A DNA stretch of 64,000 bases from Pseudonocardia halophobica (GTDB lineage Bacteria > Actinomycetota > Actinomycetes > Mycobacteriales > Pseudonocardiaceae). Below the pieces are notes generated by a model. That model made no database searches. It saw nothing but the letters and a program-made list of their open reading frames with translations, and had not been told where the DNA came from. The DNA lies in NCBI RefSeq assembly GCF_027922425.1, contig NZ_BSFQ01000012.1:121709-185708 (forward strand). The letters are read 5' to 3'. The translations under genes were made by a program, and so were the position numbers. This document shows, one piece after another, positions 24,784 through 32,926 of the stretch (within the stretch, counting starts at the first letter, position 1; each line of letters begins with the position of its first letter).

Positions 24784-24826
24784 CCCGGCCGGAGGAGGCC
24801 GGCCGGGACTCCGCGGGCACGCGGAG
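24784..24826 (+). other. Two hairpins in the peroxiredoxin mRNA leader
   Basis: Stem 1 is 9 bp (24784-24792 with 24799-24807, 6-base loop); stem 2 is 7 bp (24809-24815 with 24820-24826, 4-base loop). They lie between the promoter and the ribosome site and could affect mRNA stability or initiation. Confidence 0.4.
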
Positions 24827-24860
24827 GGTGACGCGCCGCCGGCCGTGAGGGGAGACCGCC

Positions 24861-25520
24861 GTGACGCTCAAGATCAACGACGAGGCGCCCGACTTCGAGG
24901 CCGAGACGACGGAGGGCCGAATCCGGTTCCACGACTGGATGGGCGGTTCGTGGGCGGTGATGTTCTCGCACCCGAAGGACTTCACCCCGGTGTGCACCAC
25001 CGAGCTGGGCTACATGGCCAGGATCAAGCCCGAGTTCGACCGCCGCGACGTGAAGATCCTCGGCCTGTCGGTGGACCCGGTGGACAGCCACGCCAAGTGG
25101 GCCTCCGACATCGCCGAGACCCAGGGGCACGCGCCGAACTACCCGGTGATCGGCGACGCCGACTTCGCCGTGTCCAAGCTCTACGGGATGCTGCCGGCCG
25201 AGACCAGCGGCGACGCGGGCGCCCGCACGCCGGCGGACAACCAGACGGTGCGCAACGTCTTCGTCATCGGGCCGGACAAGAAGGTCAAGCTGGTCCTGGC
25301 CTACCCGATGACCACCGGCCGCAACTTCGACGAGGTCCTGCGGGTGATCGACTCGCTGCAGCTGACCGCGCGGCACAAGGTCGCCACACCGGTGAACTGG
25401 CGGCAGGGCGAGGACGTGATCATCGCCGGCTCGGTGTCGGACGAGGAGGCGCGCCGGACCTACCCGGACGGCTGGGAGGCACCGCGTCCGTACATCCGGA
25501 TCGTGCCCCAGCCGGGCTGA
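24861..25520 (+). CDS. 1-Cys peroxiredoxin (Prx6 type)
   Basis: 219 residues, GTG start after GAGGGGAGA. Reduces peroxides in the cytoplasm. Peroxidatic Cys45 in HPKDFTPVCTTELG; the extended C-terminal arm typical of Prx6 (KVATPVNWRQGEDVIIAGSVSDEEA) is complete, and no second resolving Cys is present. Own promoter and structured leader. Fits the stress theme of the neighbourhood. Confidence 0.92.
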   Translation: MTLKINDEAPDFEAETTEGRIRFHDWMGGSWAVMFSHPKDFTPVCTTELGYMARIKPEFDRRDVKILGLSVDPVDSHAKWASDIAETQGHAPNYPVIGDADFAVSKLYGMLPAETSGDAGARTPADNQTVRNVFVIGPDKKVKLVLAYPMTTGRNFDEVLRVIDSLQLTARHKVATPVNWRQGEDVIIAGSVSDEEARRTYPDGWEAPRPYIRIVPQPG

Positions 25521-25602
25521 CGGCGCGTCGAGCCGGAGCCCGGCCGGTCCGGGCCGCTGCCGGACGGTGAAACGTTCGTCGATCACGGCCGAGCATGTGG
25601 CC

Positions 25603-26016
25603 ATGGACATCTCGGCCGAGGACGTGCTCGCCGTCCACCAGCTCTACGGGCGGCAGAGCCATGCGATCGACTCGGGCAGGGCCGCCGACTGGGCCGCGAC
25701 CTTCACGGCGGACGGGGAGTTCCACTCGCCCAGCTATCCCGACCCGGCCATCGGGGCCGCCGAGCTGACGGCGTTCGCCGAGCGCTTCCACGCGGGCTGC
25801 GTCGACTCCGGCGAGGTGCTGCGGCACGTCGTCAGCACGGTCGAGGTGATCCCGGGCGGGCCGGACACCCTGACGTCGCGGGCCTATCTGCAGATCGTCG
25901 GCACCCCGACCGGTGAGGCCTCGCGGCTGCACCGCCTGACGACCGTCGTGGACGACCTGGTCCGCACCCCGGCCGGGTGGCGGATCGACCGCCGCGTCGT
26001 CCTGCGCGACGACTGA
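25603..26016 (+). CDS. SnoaL/NTF2-like protein
   Basis: 137 residues from the ATG at 25603; an in-frame GTG at 25567 is possible but neither has a clear ribosome site. DVLAVHQLYGRQSHAIDSGR and WAATFTADGEFHSP are characteristic of SnoaL-like proteins related to ring-hydroxylating dioxygenase beta subunits and scytalone dehydratase, with a candidate dyad of Asp and His (His26 region). Function unknown. The last codons lie in a 23-bp tandem duplication. Confidence 0.68.
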   Translation: MDISAEDVLAVHQLYGRQSHAIDSGRAADWAATFTADGEFHSPSYPDPAIGAAELTAFAERFHAGCVDSGEVLRHVVSTVEVIPGGPDTLTSRAYLQIVGTPTGEASRLHRLTTVVDDLVRTPAGWRIDRRVVLRDD

Positions 26017-26043
26017 TCCGGCGCCTGCGCGACGACTGATCCG
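26001..26043. repeat. 23-bp-period tandem duplication spanning a stop codon
   Basis: CCTGCGCGACGACTGATCCG occurs at 26001-26020 and 26024-26043, followed by a partial third unit GCGACTGATCCGG. Each copy includes the TGA that ends the SnoaL-like gene, so it looks like slippage at the gene end. Confidence 0.6.
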
Positions 26044-26108
26044 CGACTGATCCGGCGCCGTCGGGGTCCCGCCGGCCGGGTGCGGGCGGCCCGGCAGACT
26101 GCGGGGCC

Positions 26109-26960
26109 GTGAGTGATCCGACCGTCGTCCTCGTGCACGGAATGGGCTGCAACGCCGCGTCCTGGACCCCGGTGGTGTGCGAGCTCGCCCTGCGCGGGCA
26201 CCGCGTGCTCGCCGTCGACCTGCCCGGGCACGGGTTCTCCGCCCGGGTCCCGCGCGGCTACCTCGGGCCGCAGGACCCGGCGGCGCTGGCCGCCGAGCCC
26301 AGCGGGATGCAGGGGATCGGCACGGCGGACGACGTGGCCGCCGTCGTCGACGTGCTGCGGCGGGCCCGCGAGCACGGGCCGACCGTGCTCGTCGGGGTGA
26401 GCCGGGGCGGGCTGACCCTGACCGCCGTCGGCAACGCGGCGCCCGAGCTGGTGGACCGGCTGGTGTACGTGTCCGCGCACTGCCCGGTGCAGGCGGGCCC
26501 GGCCGAGTACGACGCGTCGCCGGAGAACGCGGAGAGCCTGTTGGGCTCGGTGGCCGGCCTGATCTGCGCCGACCCCGCCGCCGTCGGGGCGCTGCGGCTC
26601 AACTGGCGTACCGCGGACCCGGCGATGCTCGACGCCCTGCAGGCCGCCCTGCTCGCCGACGGCACCCGGGACGAGCTGCTCGCCTACCTGCACACGCAGG
26701 ACCCGGACGAGACGCTGCTGATCGACGAGGACCGCGTCCGTGCCGAGGCCGCCACCTGGGGCCGGGTCCCGCGCAGCTACGTCCGACTCACCGCGGACCG
26801 GGCGCTGCCGCCCGCGCTGCAGGACCGCTACATCGCCGAGGCGGACGCCCTCACCCCGGACAACCCGTTCGACGTGCACGAGATCGCCACAAGCCACCTC
26901 GGCGTGCAGCTGCACCCCGAGCCTCTCGCCGACGTCCTGCGCACCATCCTGACCCGCTGA
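26109..26960 (+). CDS. Alpha/beta hydrolase (esterase-like)
   Basis: 283 residues from GTG 26109. Oxyanion-hole motif VLVHGMGCNAASW, nucleophile elbow GVSRGG (Ser98), and a C-terminal EIATSHLGVQLHP that supplies the His. DRALPPALQDRYIAEADA precedes it, as in plant-type methyl-ester hydrolases (SABATH-partner/hydroxynitrile lyase-like fold). Substrate unknown. Lone gene. Confidence 0.78.
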   Translation: MSDPTVVLVHGMGCNAASWTPVVCELALRGHRVLAVDLPGHGFSARVPRGYLGPQDPAALAAEPSGMQGIGTADDVAAVVDVLRRAREHGPTVLVGVSRGGLTLTAVGNAAPELVDRLVYVSAHCPVQAGPAEYDASPENAESLLGSVAGLICADPAAVGALRLNWRTADPAMLDALQAALLADGTRDELLAYLHTQDPDETLLIDEDRVRAEAATWGRVPRSYVRLTADRALPPALQDRYIAEADALTPDNPFDVHEIATSHLGVQLHPEPLADVLRTILTR

Positions 26961-27096
26961 CCTCCGGCACGGCGCACGTCGGCGCCGCGTCGATCGCACT
27001 GGGAATGGCCTTCCGAGATGACGGCGGATCGGCCGTCGAAGAAGGCCGCCGGGTGCGTGCATGCTGGTGTCGCCGGAACCGATGCAAGGAGCGACC

Positions 27097-27714
27097 GTGT
27101 ACGTGCCGACCCACTTCGCCCCCGCGGACGAGGACGTGCAGCAGCTGCTGGACCAGCATGGCGCGGCGGACCTGGTCACCGCCGGCCCGGAGGGTCTGGA
27201 GGCGACGATGCTTCCGTTCGTCCACGACCGCGAGCGGGGCACGCTGCTGGGCCACCTCGCCCGCAACAACGACCACTGGCGGCGGGCCGACGGGCAGCAG
27301 GGCCTGGTGATCGTCCGCGGTCCGGACTCGTACGTCAGCCCGACCTGGTACGCCTCCAAGGCCGAGCACGGGCGCGTCGTCCCCACCTGGAACTACGTGA
27401 CCGCGCACGTCCACGGCACCGTGACCGTGCACGACGACGTCGACTGGCTCGCCGACGTCGTGCGGCGGCTGACCGATCTGCACGAGGCGGACCGGCCGGC
27501 CCCGTGGCGCGTCGACGACGCTCCGGAGAAGTTCTTCCGCGGCCAGCTGCGTGCAATCGTGGGCGTCGAGGTCCGCATCGAGCGGGTCGACGCCAAGTTC
27601 AAGCTCAGTCAGAACCGCCCCGCGGCGGACATCGACGGCGTCGTCGAGGGTCTCCGCGACGTCGGCGACGTCCGGGGCGCGGACGCGGTGGCCGCCCACC
27701 GCCCGGTGACATGA
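27097..27714 (+). CDS. PaiB-type FMN-binding protein
   Basis: 205 residues; GTG 27097 after AAGGAG. Opens YVPTHFAP as PaiB proteins do, with VIVRGPDSYVSPTWYASK and VVPTWNYVTAHVHG, the FMN-binding split-barrel signature, then EKFFRGQLRAIVGVEVRIE and KFKLSQNRP near the end. In Bacillus PaiB is described as a negative regulator of sporulation and protease genes; in actinobacteria the role is unproven. Followed by a decayed aldehyde dehydrogenase fragment. Confidence 0.85.
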   Translation: MYVPTHFAPADEDVQQLLDQHGAADLVTAGPEGLEATMLPFVHDRERGTLLGHLARNNDHWRRADGQQGLVIVRGPDSYVSPTWYASKAEHGRVVPTWNYVTAHVHGTVTVHDDVDWLADVVRRLTDLHEADRPAPWRVDDAPEKFFRGQLRAIVGVEVRIERVDAKFKLSQNRPAADIDGVVEGLRDVGDVRGADAVAAHRPVT

Positions 27715-27724
27715 GGTAAGCCTC

Positions 27725-27835
27725 GTGAACCCGGCCACCGGTCAGGTCGTCGCGGCCGTGCCCGGGCACCCCGGCCGACGTCGACGCCGCGGCCACCGCG
27801 AGGGCGTGGTCGCCGCGGTCGCGGCGCGAGCGACC
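27725..27835 (+). pseudogene. Remnant of an aldehyde dehydrogenase N-terminus with a frameshift
   Basis: Frame one reads VNPATGQVVAAVPG (27725-27766); one base on, the frame reads TPADVDAAATARAWSP. Joined, these match the aldehyde dehydrogenase N-terminus (NPATGEV..VP..TPADVDAAV..AR.A). Nothing of the catalytic domain follows, so about 37 residues survive. Confidence 0.6.
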
Positions 27836-27906
27836 CGGAACGACGGATAGGCACGGCGGCGCCACCGGCGTACCGTCGTTCGCCGCCCAGCTCACGGGAG
27901 CGGGCG

Positions 27907-27948
27907 ACCACCACTCCAGAACCACCACTCCAGAACCACCACGCCAAC
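27907..27948. repeat. 14-bp tandem repeat in the acyl-CoA dehydrogenase promoter region
   Basis: ACCACCACTCCAGA at 27907-27920 and 27921-27934, then a decayed third unit (ACCACCACGCCAAC) at 27935-27948. It ends 30 bp before the ATG at 27979 and may be a regulator-binding array. The surrounding 27836-27978 holds no gene. Confidence 0.55.
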
Positions 27949-27978
27949 TGAAGATCGCCGATGCCACTCGGAGTTCCG

Positions 27979-29289
27979 ATGACCATCAACTTCACGATGT
28001 CCGACGAACAGAAGAAGCTGCAGCACGAGGTGCGGGCCTTCGCCGAGAACGTCCTCAAGCCGGTCGTCGCCGCGGCCGACGCGGAGCCGGACCCGCTCAA
28101 GGGCTTCCAGATGACGAAGCCGGCCTACGTCGAGGCGTACAAGGCCGGGATCGCGATGTGCATGCTGCCGAAGGCGTACGGCGGAGGTGGTGTGTCGTGC
28201 GTCGACCTGACGATCGCGGCCGAGGAGCTCTGCGTGGTCGACCCCGGGTTCGCCTGCACGGTCCTGTGCAACGGCCTCGGCCTGATGCCGATCGCCTGGT
28301 ACGGCTCGGACGAGCAGAAGGACCGGTTCCTGCGGGCGGCGACCTCGGACCCGACGGGGGAGTACCTCGGCGGGTGGACGGCGAGCGAGCCGCCCGGCAA
28401 CCCGGCCGGCACCGCGAACTTCGACATCCCGCTGCCGCGTCCCGCCGGTGTCGGCCTGATCGCGGAGCGGGACGGCGACCACTTCGTCGTCAACGGCCGC
28501 AAGTACTGGCCGTCGTCGGCGGGCTGGGACGAGCGGGGCGTCAACGCCGGCACGCTCATCGTCCGCAGCGACCCGGACAAGGGCGGCACCGAGGGCCTGT
28601 CCGCGCTGGTCCTGGAGCGGGACACCCCGGGCGTCACCTATCACACCCTCGACAAGACCGGCCACCGCCTCGCCTCGAACGCGGAGATCGTCTTCGAGGA
28701 CGCCCGCATCCCGGCCACGAACCTGCTGCCCGGGGCGGAGGGCAACGGCGACCTCGTCATCAACCGCAACTTCGCCTGGTCCGGCCCGATCGCGGCGATC
28801 GCGGCGGTCGGCATGGCCCGCGCCGCCTACGAGATGGCCCTCGAGTTCGCGCGGGGTAACACGGCCGGTGCGCTGAAGCCGATCATCGGCTTCCAGAACG
28901 TCGGGTACGTCCTCGGCGACGTCGCGGCGAAGATCGAGATGGGCCGCTACTTCTCCTGGCGGGCGGCGGACTACCTCGACAAGCACGACCAGCACGCCGA
29001 GCTGGTCGGCGCGATGAACAAGATCCAGGTCACCGAGATGATGTTCGACTGCGTGTACAAGTGCATGCAGATCGTCGGCGTGAACAGCCTGGAGCGGAAG
29101 GCGGGCTTCGGCAAGATCCTCCGCGAGGCCTCCGTGCTGCCCATCTACGACGGCGGCAACATGGGCATGCAGCGGCGCCGCGTGCACGGCATCCTCGCCG
29201 ACCCGCTCTTCAACCCGCGGGCGATCATGGAGGACGAGTACGTGGAGTTCGGCAAGCACCACGAGACGATCGACACCGTCGTCGTCTGA
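27979..29289 (+). CDS. Acyl-CoA dehydrogenase
   Basis: 436 residues from the ATG at 27979 (CGGAG upstream). FAD enzyme for alpha,beta-oxidation of an acyl-CoA. N-terminal helical domain (MSDEQKKLQHEVRAF), AMCMLPKAYGGGG, the beta-domain substrate loop GGWTASEPPGNPAG, and NGRKYWPSSAGWDERG. The C-terminal catalytic-base segment reads PIYDGGNMGMQRRR: Asp391 stands where the family usually has Glu in YEGT. The insertion-rich middle suggests a branched or unusual acyl group. Convergent with the BVMO gene and probably part of the same catabolic unit. Confidence 0.88.
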   Translation: MTINFTMSDEQKKLQHEVRAFAENVLKPVVAAADAEPDPLKGFQMTKPAYVEAYKAGIAMCMLPKAYGGGGVSCVDLTIAAEELCVVDPGFACTVLCNGLGLMPIAWYGSDEQKDRFLRAATSDPTGEYLGGWTASEPPGNPAGTANFDIPLPRPAGVGLIAERDGDHFVVNGRKYWPSSAGWDERGVNAGTLIVRSDPDKGGTEGLSALVLERDTPGVTYHTLDKTGHRLASNAEIVFEDARIPATNLLPGAEGNGDLVINRNFAWSGPIAAIAAVGMARAAYEMALEFARGNTAGALKPIIGFQNVGYVLGDVAAKIEMGRYFSWRAADYLDKHDQHAELVGAMNKIQVTEMMFDCVYKCMQIVGVNSLERKAGFGKILREASVLPIYDGGNMGMQRRRVHGILADPLFNPRAIMEDEYVEFGKHHETIDTVVV

Positions 29290-29309
29290 CGCTCGCGGAA
29301 GGCCCGGCC

Positions 29310-29334
29310 CGGCCCCGCCGCAGCGGCGGGGCCG
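29310..29334. terminator. Hairpin terminator between acyl-CoA dehydrogenase and BVMO
   Basis: 11-bp perfect stem (29310-29320 with 29324-29334) and 3-base loop between convergent stops at 29289 and 29352. Confidence 0.65.
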
Positions 29335-29351
29335 CGGCCCGGGAGCGGCCG

Positions 29352-31001
29352 TCAGCGGCGGTCGAACGCCGGGTACCCGGCGGCCGCCTCCTCGTCGCAC
29401 TTCTGCCGGTACTGCCCCACGCCGCCGATGTAGGACAGCAGCCGGCGGGGCTTGCCGGGGACGTTGGAGCCCAGGTACCAGGAGTGCGTCTTCGGGACCA
29501 GGGTCGCGGAGGCGATCTCCTCGTGGTGGGCCACCCAGGCCTCCTCGCCGGCTTCCGTCGGCTCGATCACGGTCGCGCCCCGCTCGCGCAGGTCGCGGAT
29601 CGCGGCGGTGATCCACTCGGTCTGCTGCTGCAGGCAGGTCGTCATGTTGCACAGCGCCGCGGACGGGGCGAGCGGCACGGCCGTGGTGAGCATGTTGGGG
29701 TAGCCGTGGACCATCAGCCCCATCGTGGTGCGGATGTCGCGGCCCCAGTCCTCCGTCAGTGACCGCCCGCCGCGGCCTCGGACGTCGATGCGGGTCAGCG
29801 CGCCGGTGCCGGCGTCGAACCCGGTGGCCAGGATGATCACGTCGAGCTCGTGGACGCTGCCGTCGGCGAGCTCGACGCCCTCGGGCCGGATCCGGGCGAT
29901 CGGGTTGTCCTTCACCCCGACCAGCTCGACGTTCTCCCGGTGGTAGACCTCGAGGTAGTTGGTCTCGAGCGGGACCCGGTGGGTGCCGAAGCCGTAGTCC
30001 GTGGGCACGAGGACGTCGATCAGCTGCTGGTCCTTGAGCCGCGCGCGCATCTTGTCCCGGACGAACTCCGAGACGGCCTCGCTGACCTCCTCGACGAAGA
30101 ACATCTCGCCGAAGCTCGCCAGCCACAGCTTGAGCGACCCGTCCTGGTAGATCTCCTCGAGGATCTCCTGCCGCTGCTCGGGGGTGCAGTCGGCCCAGGC
30201 GTGCTCGAAGTCGTACTCGAACCCGGTGAACGTGTGCGGGATGGTCGTGCGCAGCTCGTCGAAGCGGCTCTTGTACCAGCGCTGCTCGGCCTCGCCGTAC
30301 TTCGGGTTCTTCATCGGCAGCACGTACTGCGGGGTGCGGGCGAAGACCGTGAGGTGCTCGACCTCGCTCGCGATCGTCTGGATGACCTGGATGCCGGTGG
30401 CCCCGATCCCGACGACGCCGACCCGCCTGCCGGCGAGGTCGACCTCCTCCTTCGGCCAGCGCGAGGTGTGGAAGATCGGTCCGCGGAAGGTGTCCTGGCC
30501 CTCGAACAGGGCCTCCATGGGCGCGGAGAGCATGCCGCCGCAGGTGACGAAGAACTGCGTGTCGATCGTGTCGCCGCGGTCGGTGCGGACGGTCCAGCGG
30601 CCGCGGTCCTCGTCGTAGTGGGCACTCACGATCCGCGTCGAGAACTGGATGTCCTCGCGCAGGCCCAGCCGCTCCGTGACGTACCGCAGCCACTGCTCGA
30701 CCTCGGGCTGGCCGGGGAACTTCTCGCTCCAGCTCCAGTCCGTGTAGAGCTGCTCGGAGAACAGGTACTGGTAGATGTAGCCCTCGGAGTCGAACCGCGC
30801 GCCGGGGTAGCGGTTCCAGTACCAGGTCCCGCCCACGTCGCTGCCGGCCTCGTAGGCCCGCACGCGCAGCCCCTGTTCGCGGAGCTGGTGGAGCTGGTAG
30901 AGCCCGGCGACGCCGGCGCCGAGGACCACCGCGTCGAGTTCCAGCGGGGCCGGGGAACCGTCGGCCGGCGGTGCGGTGTCGGGTGCGGACGTCATCGTCA
31001 T
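29352..31001 (-). CDS. Baeyer-Villiger monooxygenase (type I, cyclohexanone/acetone monooxygenase-like)
   Basis: 549 residues; ATG 31001 after GAAGAGG. FAD/NADPH enzyme that inserts oxygen next to a ketone carbonyl to make an ester or lactone. First Rossmann GAGVAG (residues 28-33), the BVMO fingerprint FRGPIFHTSRWP (about 172-183, F-x-G-x3-H-x3-W-P), and the second Rossmann VGVVGIGATGIQV. C-terminal TTCLQQQTEWI and HSWYLGSNVPGKPRR are typical of the cyclohexanone/acetone monooxygenase branch. A MetX-like hydrolase and a former secondary-alcohol dehydrogenase are nearby, giving an alcohol-ketone-ester-acid route. Confidence 0.92.
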   Translation of the reverse strand: MTMTSAPDTAPPADGSPAPLELDAVVLGAGVAGLYQLHQLREQGLRVRAYEAGSDVGGTWYWNRYPGARFDSEGYIYQYLFSEQLYTDWSWSEKFPGQPEVEQWLRYVTERLGLREDIQFSTRIVSAHYDEDRGRWTVRTDRGDTIDTQFFVTCGGMLSAPMEALFEGQDTFRGPIFHTSRWPKEEVDLAGRRVGVVGIGATGIQVIQTIASEVEHLTVFARTPQYVLPMKNPKYGEAEQRWYKSRFDELRTTIPHTFTGFEYDFEHAWADCTPEQRQEILEEIYQDGSLKLWLASFGEMFFVEEVSEAVSEFVRDKMRARLKDQQLIDVLVPTDYGFGTHRVPLETNYLEVYHRENVELVGVKDNPIARIRPEGVELADGSVHELDVIILATGFDAGTGALTRIDVRGRGGRSLTEDWGRDIRTTMGLMVHGYPNMLTTAVPLAPSAALCNMTTCLQQQTEWITAAIRDLRERGATVIEPTEAGEEAWVAHHEEIASATLVPKTHSWYLGSNVPGKPRRLLSYIGGVGQYRQKCDEEAAAGYPAFDRR

Positions 31002-31048
31002 CGACCTCTTCCGTGTGTCCTGCCTGGGTGGCCCGGACATCGTGGGCG

Positions 31049-31087
31049 GTGTCCCATCCACCGGACGTGTCCCAACAACGGACACGT
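31049..31087. promoter_or_regulatory. Tandem inverted repeats upstream of the BVMO gene
   Basis: Site 1 is imperfect: GTGTCC (31049-31054) ... GGACGT (31063-31068). Site 2 has 8-bp arms ACGTGTCC (31065-31072) and GGACACGT (31080-31087) around CAACAAC. Tandem sites about 50-85 bp upstream of the ATG are the usual arrangement for GAF/Fis-type activators. Confidence 0.6.
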
Positions 31088-31094
31088 GCCGACG

Positions 31095-32867
31095 TCAGTC
31101 GGTGATTCCGTACTGGCGGATCTTGCGGTACATCGTCGAGCGGGCGATCCCGAGCGCGGCGGCCGCGGCCTTGCGGTTCCCGGCCGCCGTGCGCAGCGCC
31201 GAGACGATCGCGTCCCGCTCGATCTCGTCGACCGGGCGCAGCGCGCTGCGCGGGGTGCTCTGGCAGTGGGCGGGCAGGTCCTGGGCCTCGAGCACGCCCA
31301 CCGGACGCCGGGCCACCGCCGCGGCCAGGACCTCCCGGAGCTCGCGGACGTTCCCGGGCCATCGGTAGCGGGACAGCAGGCGGACGGCCTCGGCCGAGAG
31401 CCGGACGTCGCGGTGGGGCGCCAGCTCGTCGAGGATCCCCCGGGCCAGCCCCGGGATGTCGGCGGTGCGATGCCGAAGTGGTGGCACCGTGACGCAACCG
31501 CGCAGGACCGCCAGGAGCGAGCGGTGCACGGAGGGGACCGGTCCGGCCGCGGGCGCGGCGGTCGCGGCGAGCCGGGGCAGGGCGTCGGCGTGCTCGCCGA
31601 GCGCGTCCACCAGCAGCTCCACGGACGCCGGCGGGAGCCGGTCGACGTCGCAGAGCACCGTCAGGGTCCCGTCCCCGGCCTCCGCGACGGCCCTGGCGAC
31701 CTCCCGGGGGTCGGCCTCGATCGTCCGGGCGGCGACCCGGGTGACCCGGCCGTGCGGGTTCCCCTGCAGGTGCAGGCCGCTCAGCAGGCTGAACCGGCCG
31801 GCGCCGGGCTCGCCGAGCACGAGGACGGGGTGGCCGGCGTCCAGTTCGGCCCGCGCGGCGGTGGCCGCGGCGCACCACGCCGGTGACGAGGCGGTGCCCC
31901 GCGGCCCGACGACACCGAGCGTCGCCGTGGGAGCAGGGTGGGTGTCGACCTCGTCGAGGAGCGTGACGACGCCGATCATGCCTGCGACGTCGTCACCGAC
32001 CGCGACGGTCGAGCCGCGGAGCCGCACCCGCGCTCCGGAGGGCAGGTCGACCCGGTGGTCGACGGAGGTGTGTCGGCCCGCGAGGAAGCGGAGGTGGTCG
32101 TGCAGGGCCTCCTGGTCGCCGGCGGCGACCAGGGTCTGCATCGACGTGTTGGCCACGACCACCCGCGGCCCGACCGCGACGACCGCGCCACGCGTGCGGG
32201 CGTCGACCCGCGAGTAGACGTCGAACAGCGCCTGCTGGGCCTGGTCGCGGTCCTGGACCAGGTTGTGCTCGATGCGCCGGGCCGCGGCGCGGACCAGCGA
32301 GTGCATGAGCGGTGTCGAGTGGTCGGCCAGGCAGCTGATGTCCAGGACGCCCTCGATCCGACCGGTGAAGGGGTCGCGGACCGGGGCGCCGGCGCAGGCG
32401 AAGGACTGCAGCGTGCCGACGAAGTGCTCGGCGCCGACGATGTGCACGGACTCGCCGAACTCCAGGACGGTGCCCACGCCGTTGGTGCCCACCGTGCCCT
32501 CCGCATAGCCGAAGCCCTGCGCGAAGTAGACGCGGTCGAGGATCCGTCCGATCCACCGGCTGCTGTCCCTGCGGGCCAGGATCCGGGCCCGGTCGTCGGT
32601 GAGCGCGACGCACATCGGGACGTCCGCGATCTGCTCCGAGAGCTGGTCGATCACCGGCCGGGCGCACCGCACCAGGCGGGACGCGAGGTCGAGCCCGGTG
32701 AAGTACTGGCTCTCCACCGAGTCCGGCGCCACCCCGCCCGCCACGCTGCGCCGCCACGAGGCCGCCACGTGGTCGGGCACCCCGCGGCGCTCCGGGGCGC
32801 CCCCGCCCTCCAGCAGGTCCGCCCGGGCGCTCGCGAGCAGCAGGCGGCGGTCGGGCACGTCGTCCAT
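31095..32867 (-). CDS. GAF-AAA-Fis transcriptional activator (AcoR/MimR-like) lacking the sigma54 contact motif
   Basis: 590 residues. N-terminal sensor (about 70-220) has GTVGTNGVGTVLEFGESVHI and HIVGAEHFVGTLQSFACAGAPV typical of AcoR-like GAF domains. The central domain keeps RWPGNVRELREVL and PPLRHRTADIP, but the Walker A is GEPGAGRFS without the lysine, and no GAFTGA loop is visible, so it should not drive sigma54. C-terminal Fis-type HTH: AAGNRKAAAAALGIARSTMYRKI. This form is known in actinobacteria, where it controls propane, acetone and related oxidation genes. Divergent from the MetX-like hydrolase gene. Confidence 0.87.
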   Translation of the reverse strand: MDDVPDRRLLLASARADLLEGGGAPERRGVPDHVAASWRRSVAGGVAPDSVESQYFTGLDLASRLVRCARPVIDQLSEQIADVPMCVALTDDRARILARRDSSRWIGRILDRVYFAQGFGYAEGTVGTNGVGTVLEFGESVHIVGAEHFVGTLQSFACAGAPVRDPFTGRIEGVLDISCLADHSTPLMHSLVRAAARRIEHNLVQDRDQAQQALFDVYSRVDARTRGAVVAVGPRVVVANTSMQTLVAAGDQEALHDHLRFLAGRHTSVDHRVDLPSGARVRLRGSTVAVGDDVAGMIGVVTLLDEVDTHPAPTATLGVVGPRGTASSPAWCAAATAARAELDAGHPVLVLGEPGAGRFSLLSGLHLQGNPHGRVTRVAARTIEADPREVARAVAEAGDGTLTVLCDVDRLPPASVELLVDALGEHADALPRLAATAAPAAGPVPSVHRSLLAVLRGCVTVPPLRHRTADIPGLARGILDELAPHRDVRLSAEAVRLLSRYRWPGNVRELREVLAAAVARRPVGVLEAQDLPAHCQSTPRSALRPVDEIERDAIVSALRTAAGNRKAAAAALGIARSTMYRKIRQYGITD

Positions 32868-32926
32868 CCCGCGAGCACCTCCTCGTGTCCCACCTCACAT
32901 CGTGCGCCTCCGGGCAAGGGCGTGGC

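Noticed and set aside
31002..31094. A sigma54 (-24/-12 GG/GC) promoter for the BVMO
   Set aside because: No convincing element, and the activator lacks the sigma54-contact loop.
27892..31878. A 1328-codon open frame on the minus strand across the BVMO and acyl-CoA dehydrogenase genes
   Set aside because: It is Arg/Pro/His-rich shadow coding opposite or out of frame with real genes, as expected at this GC content; no family motif.
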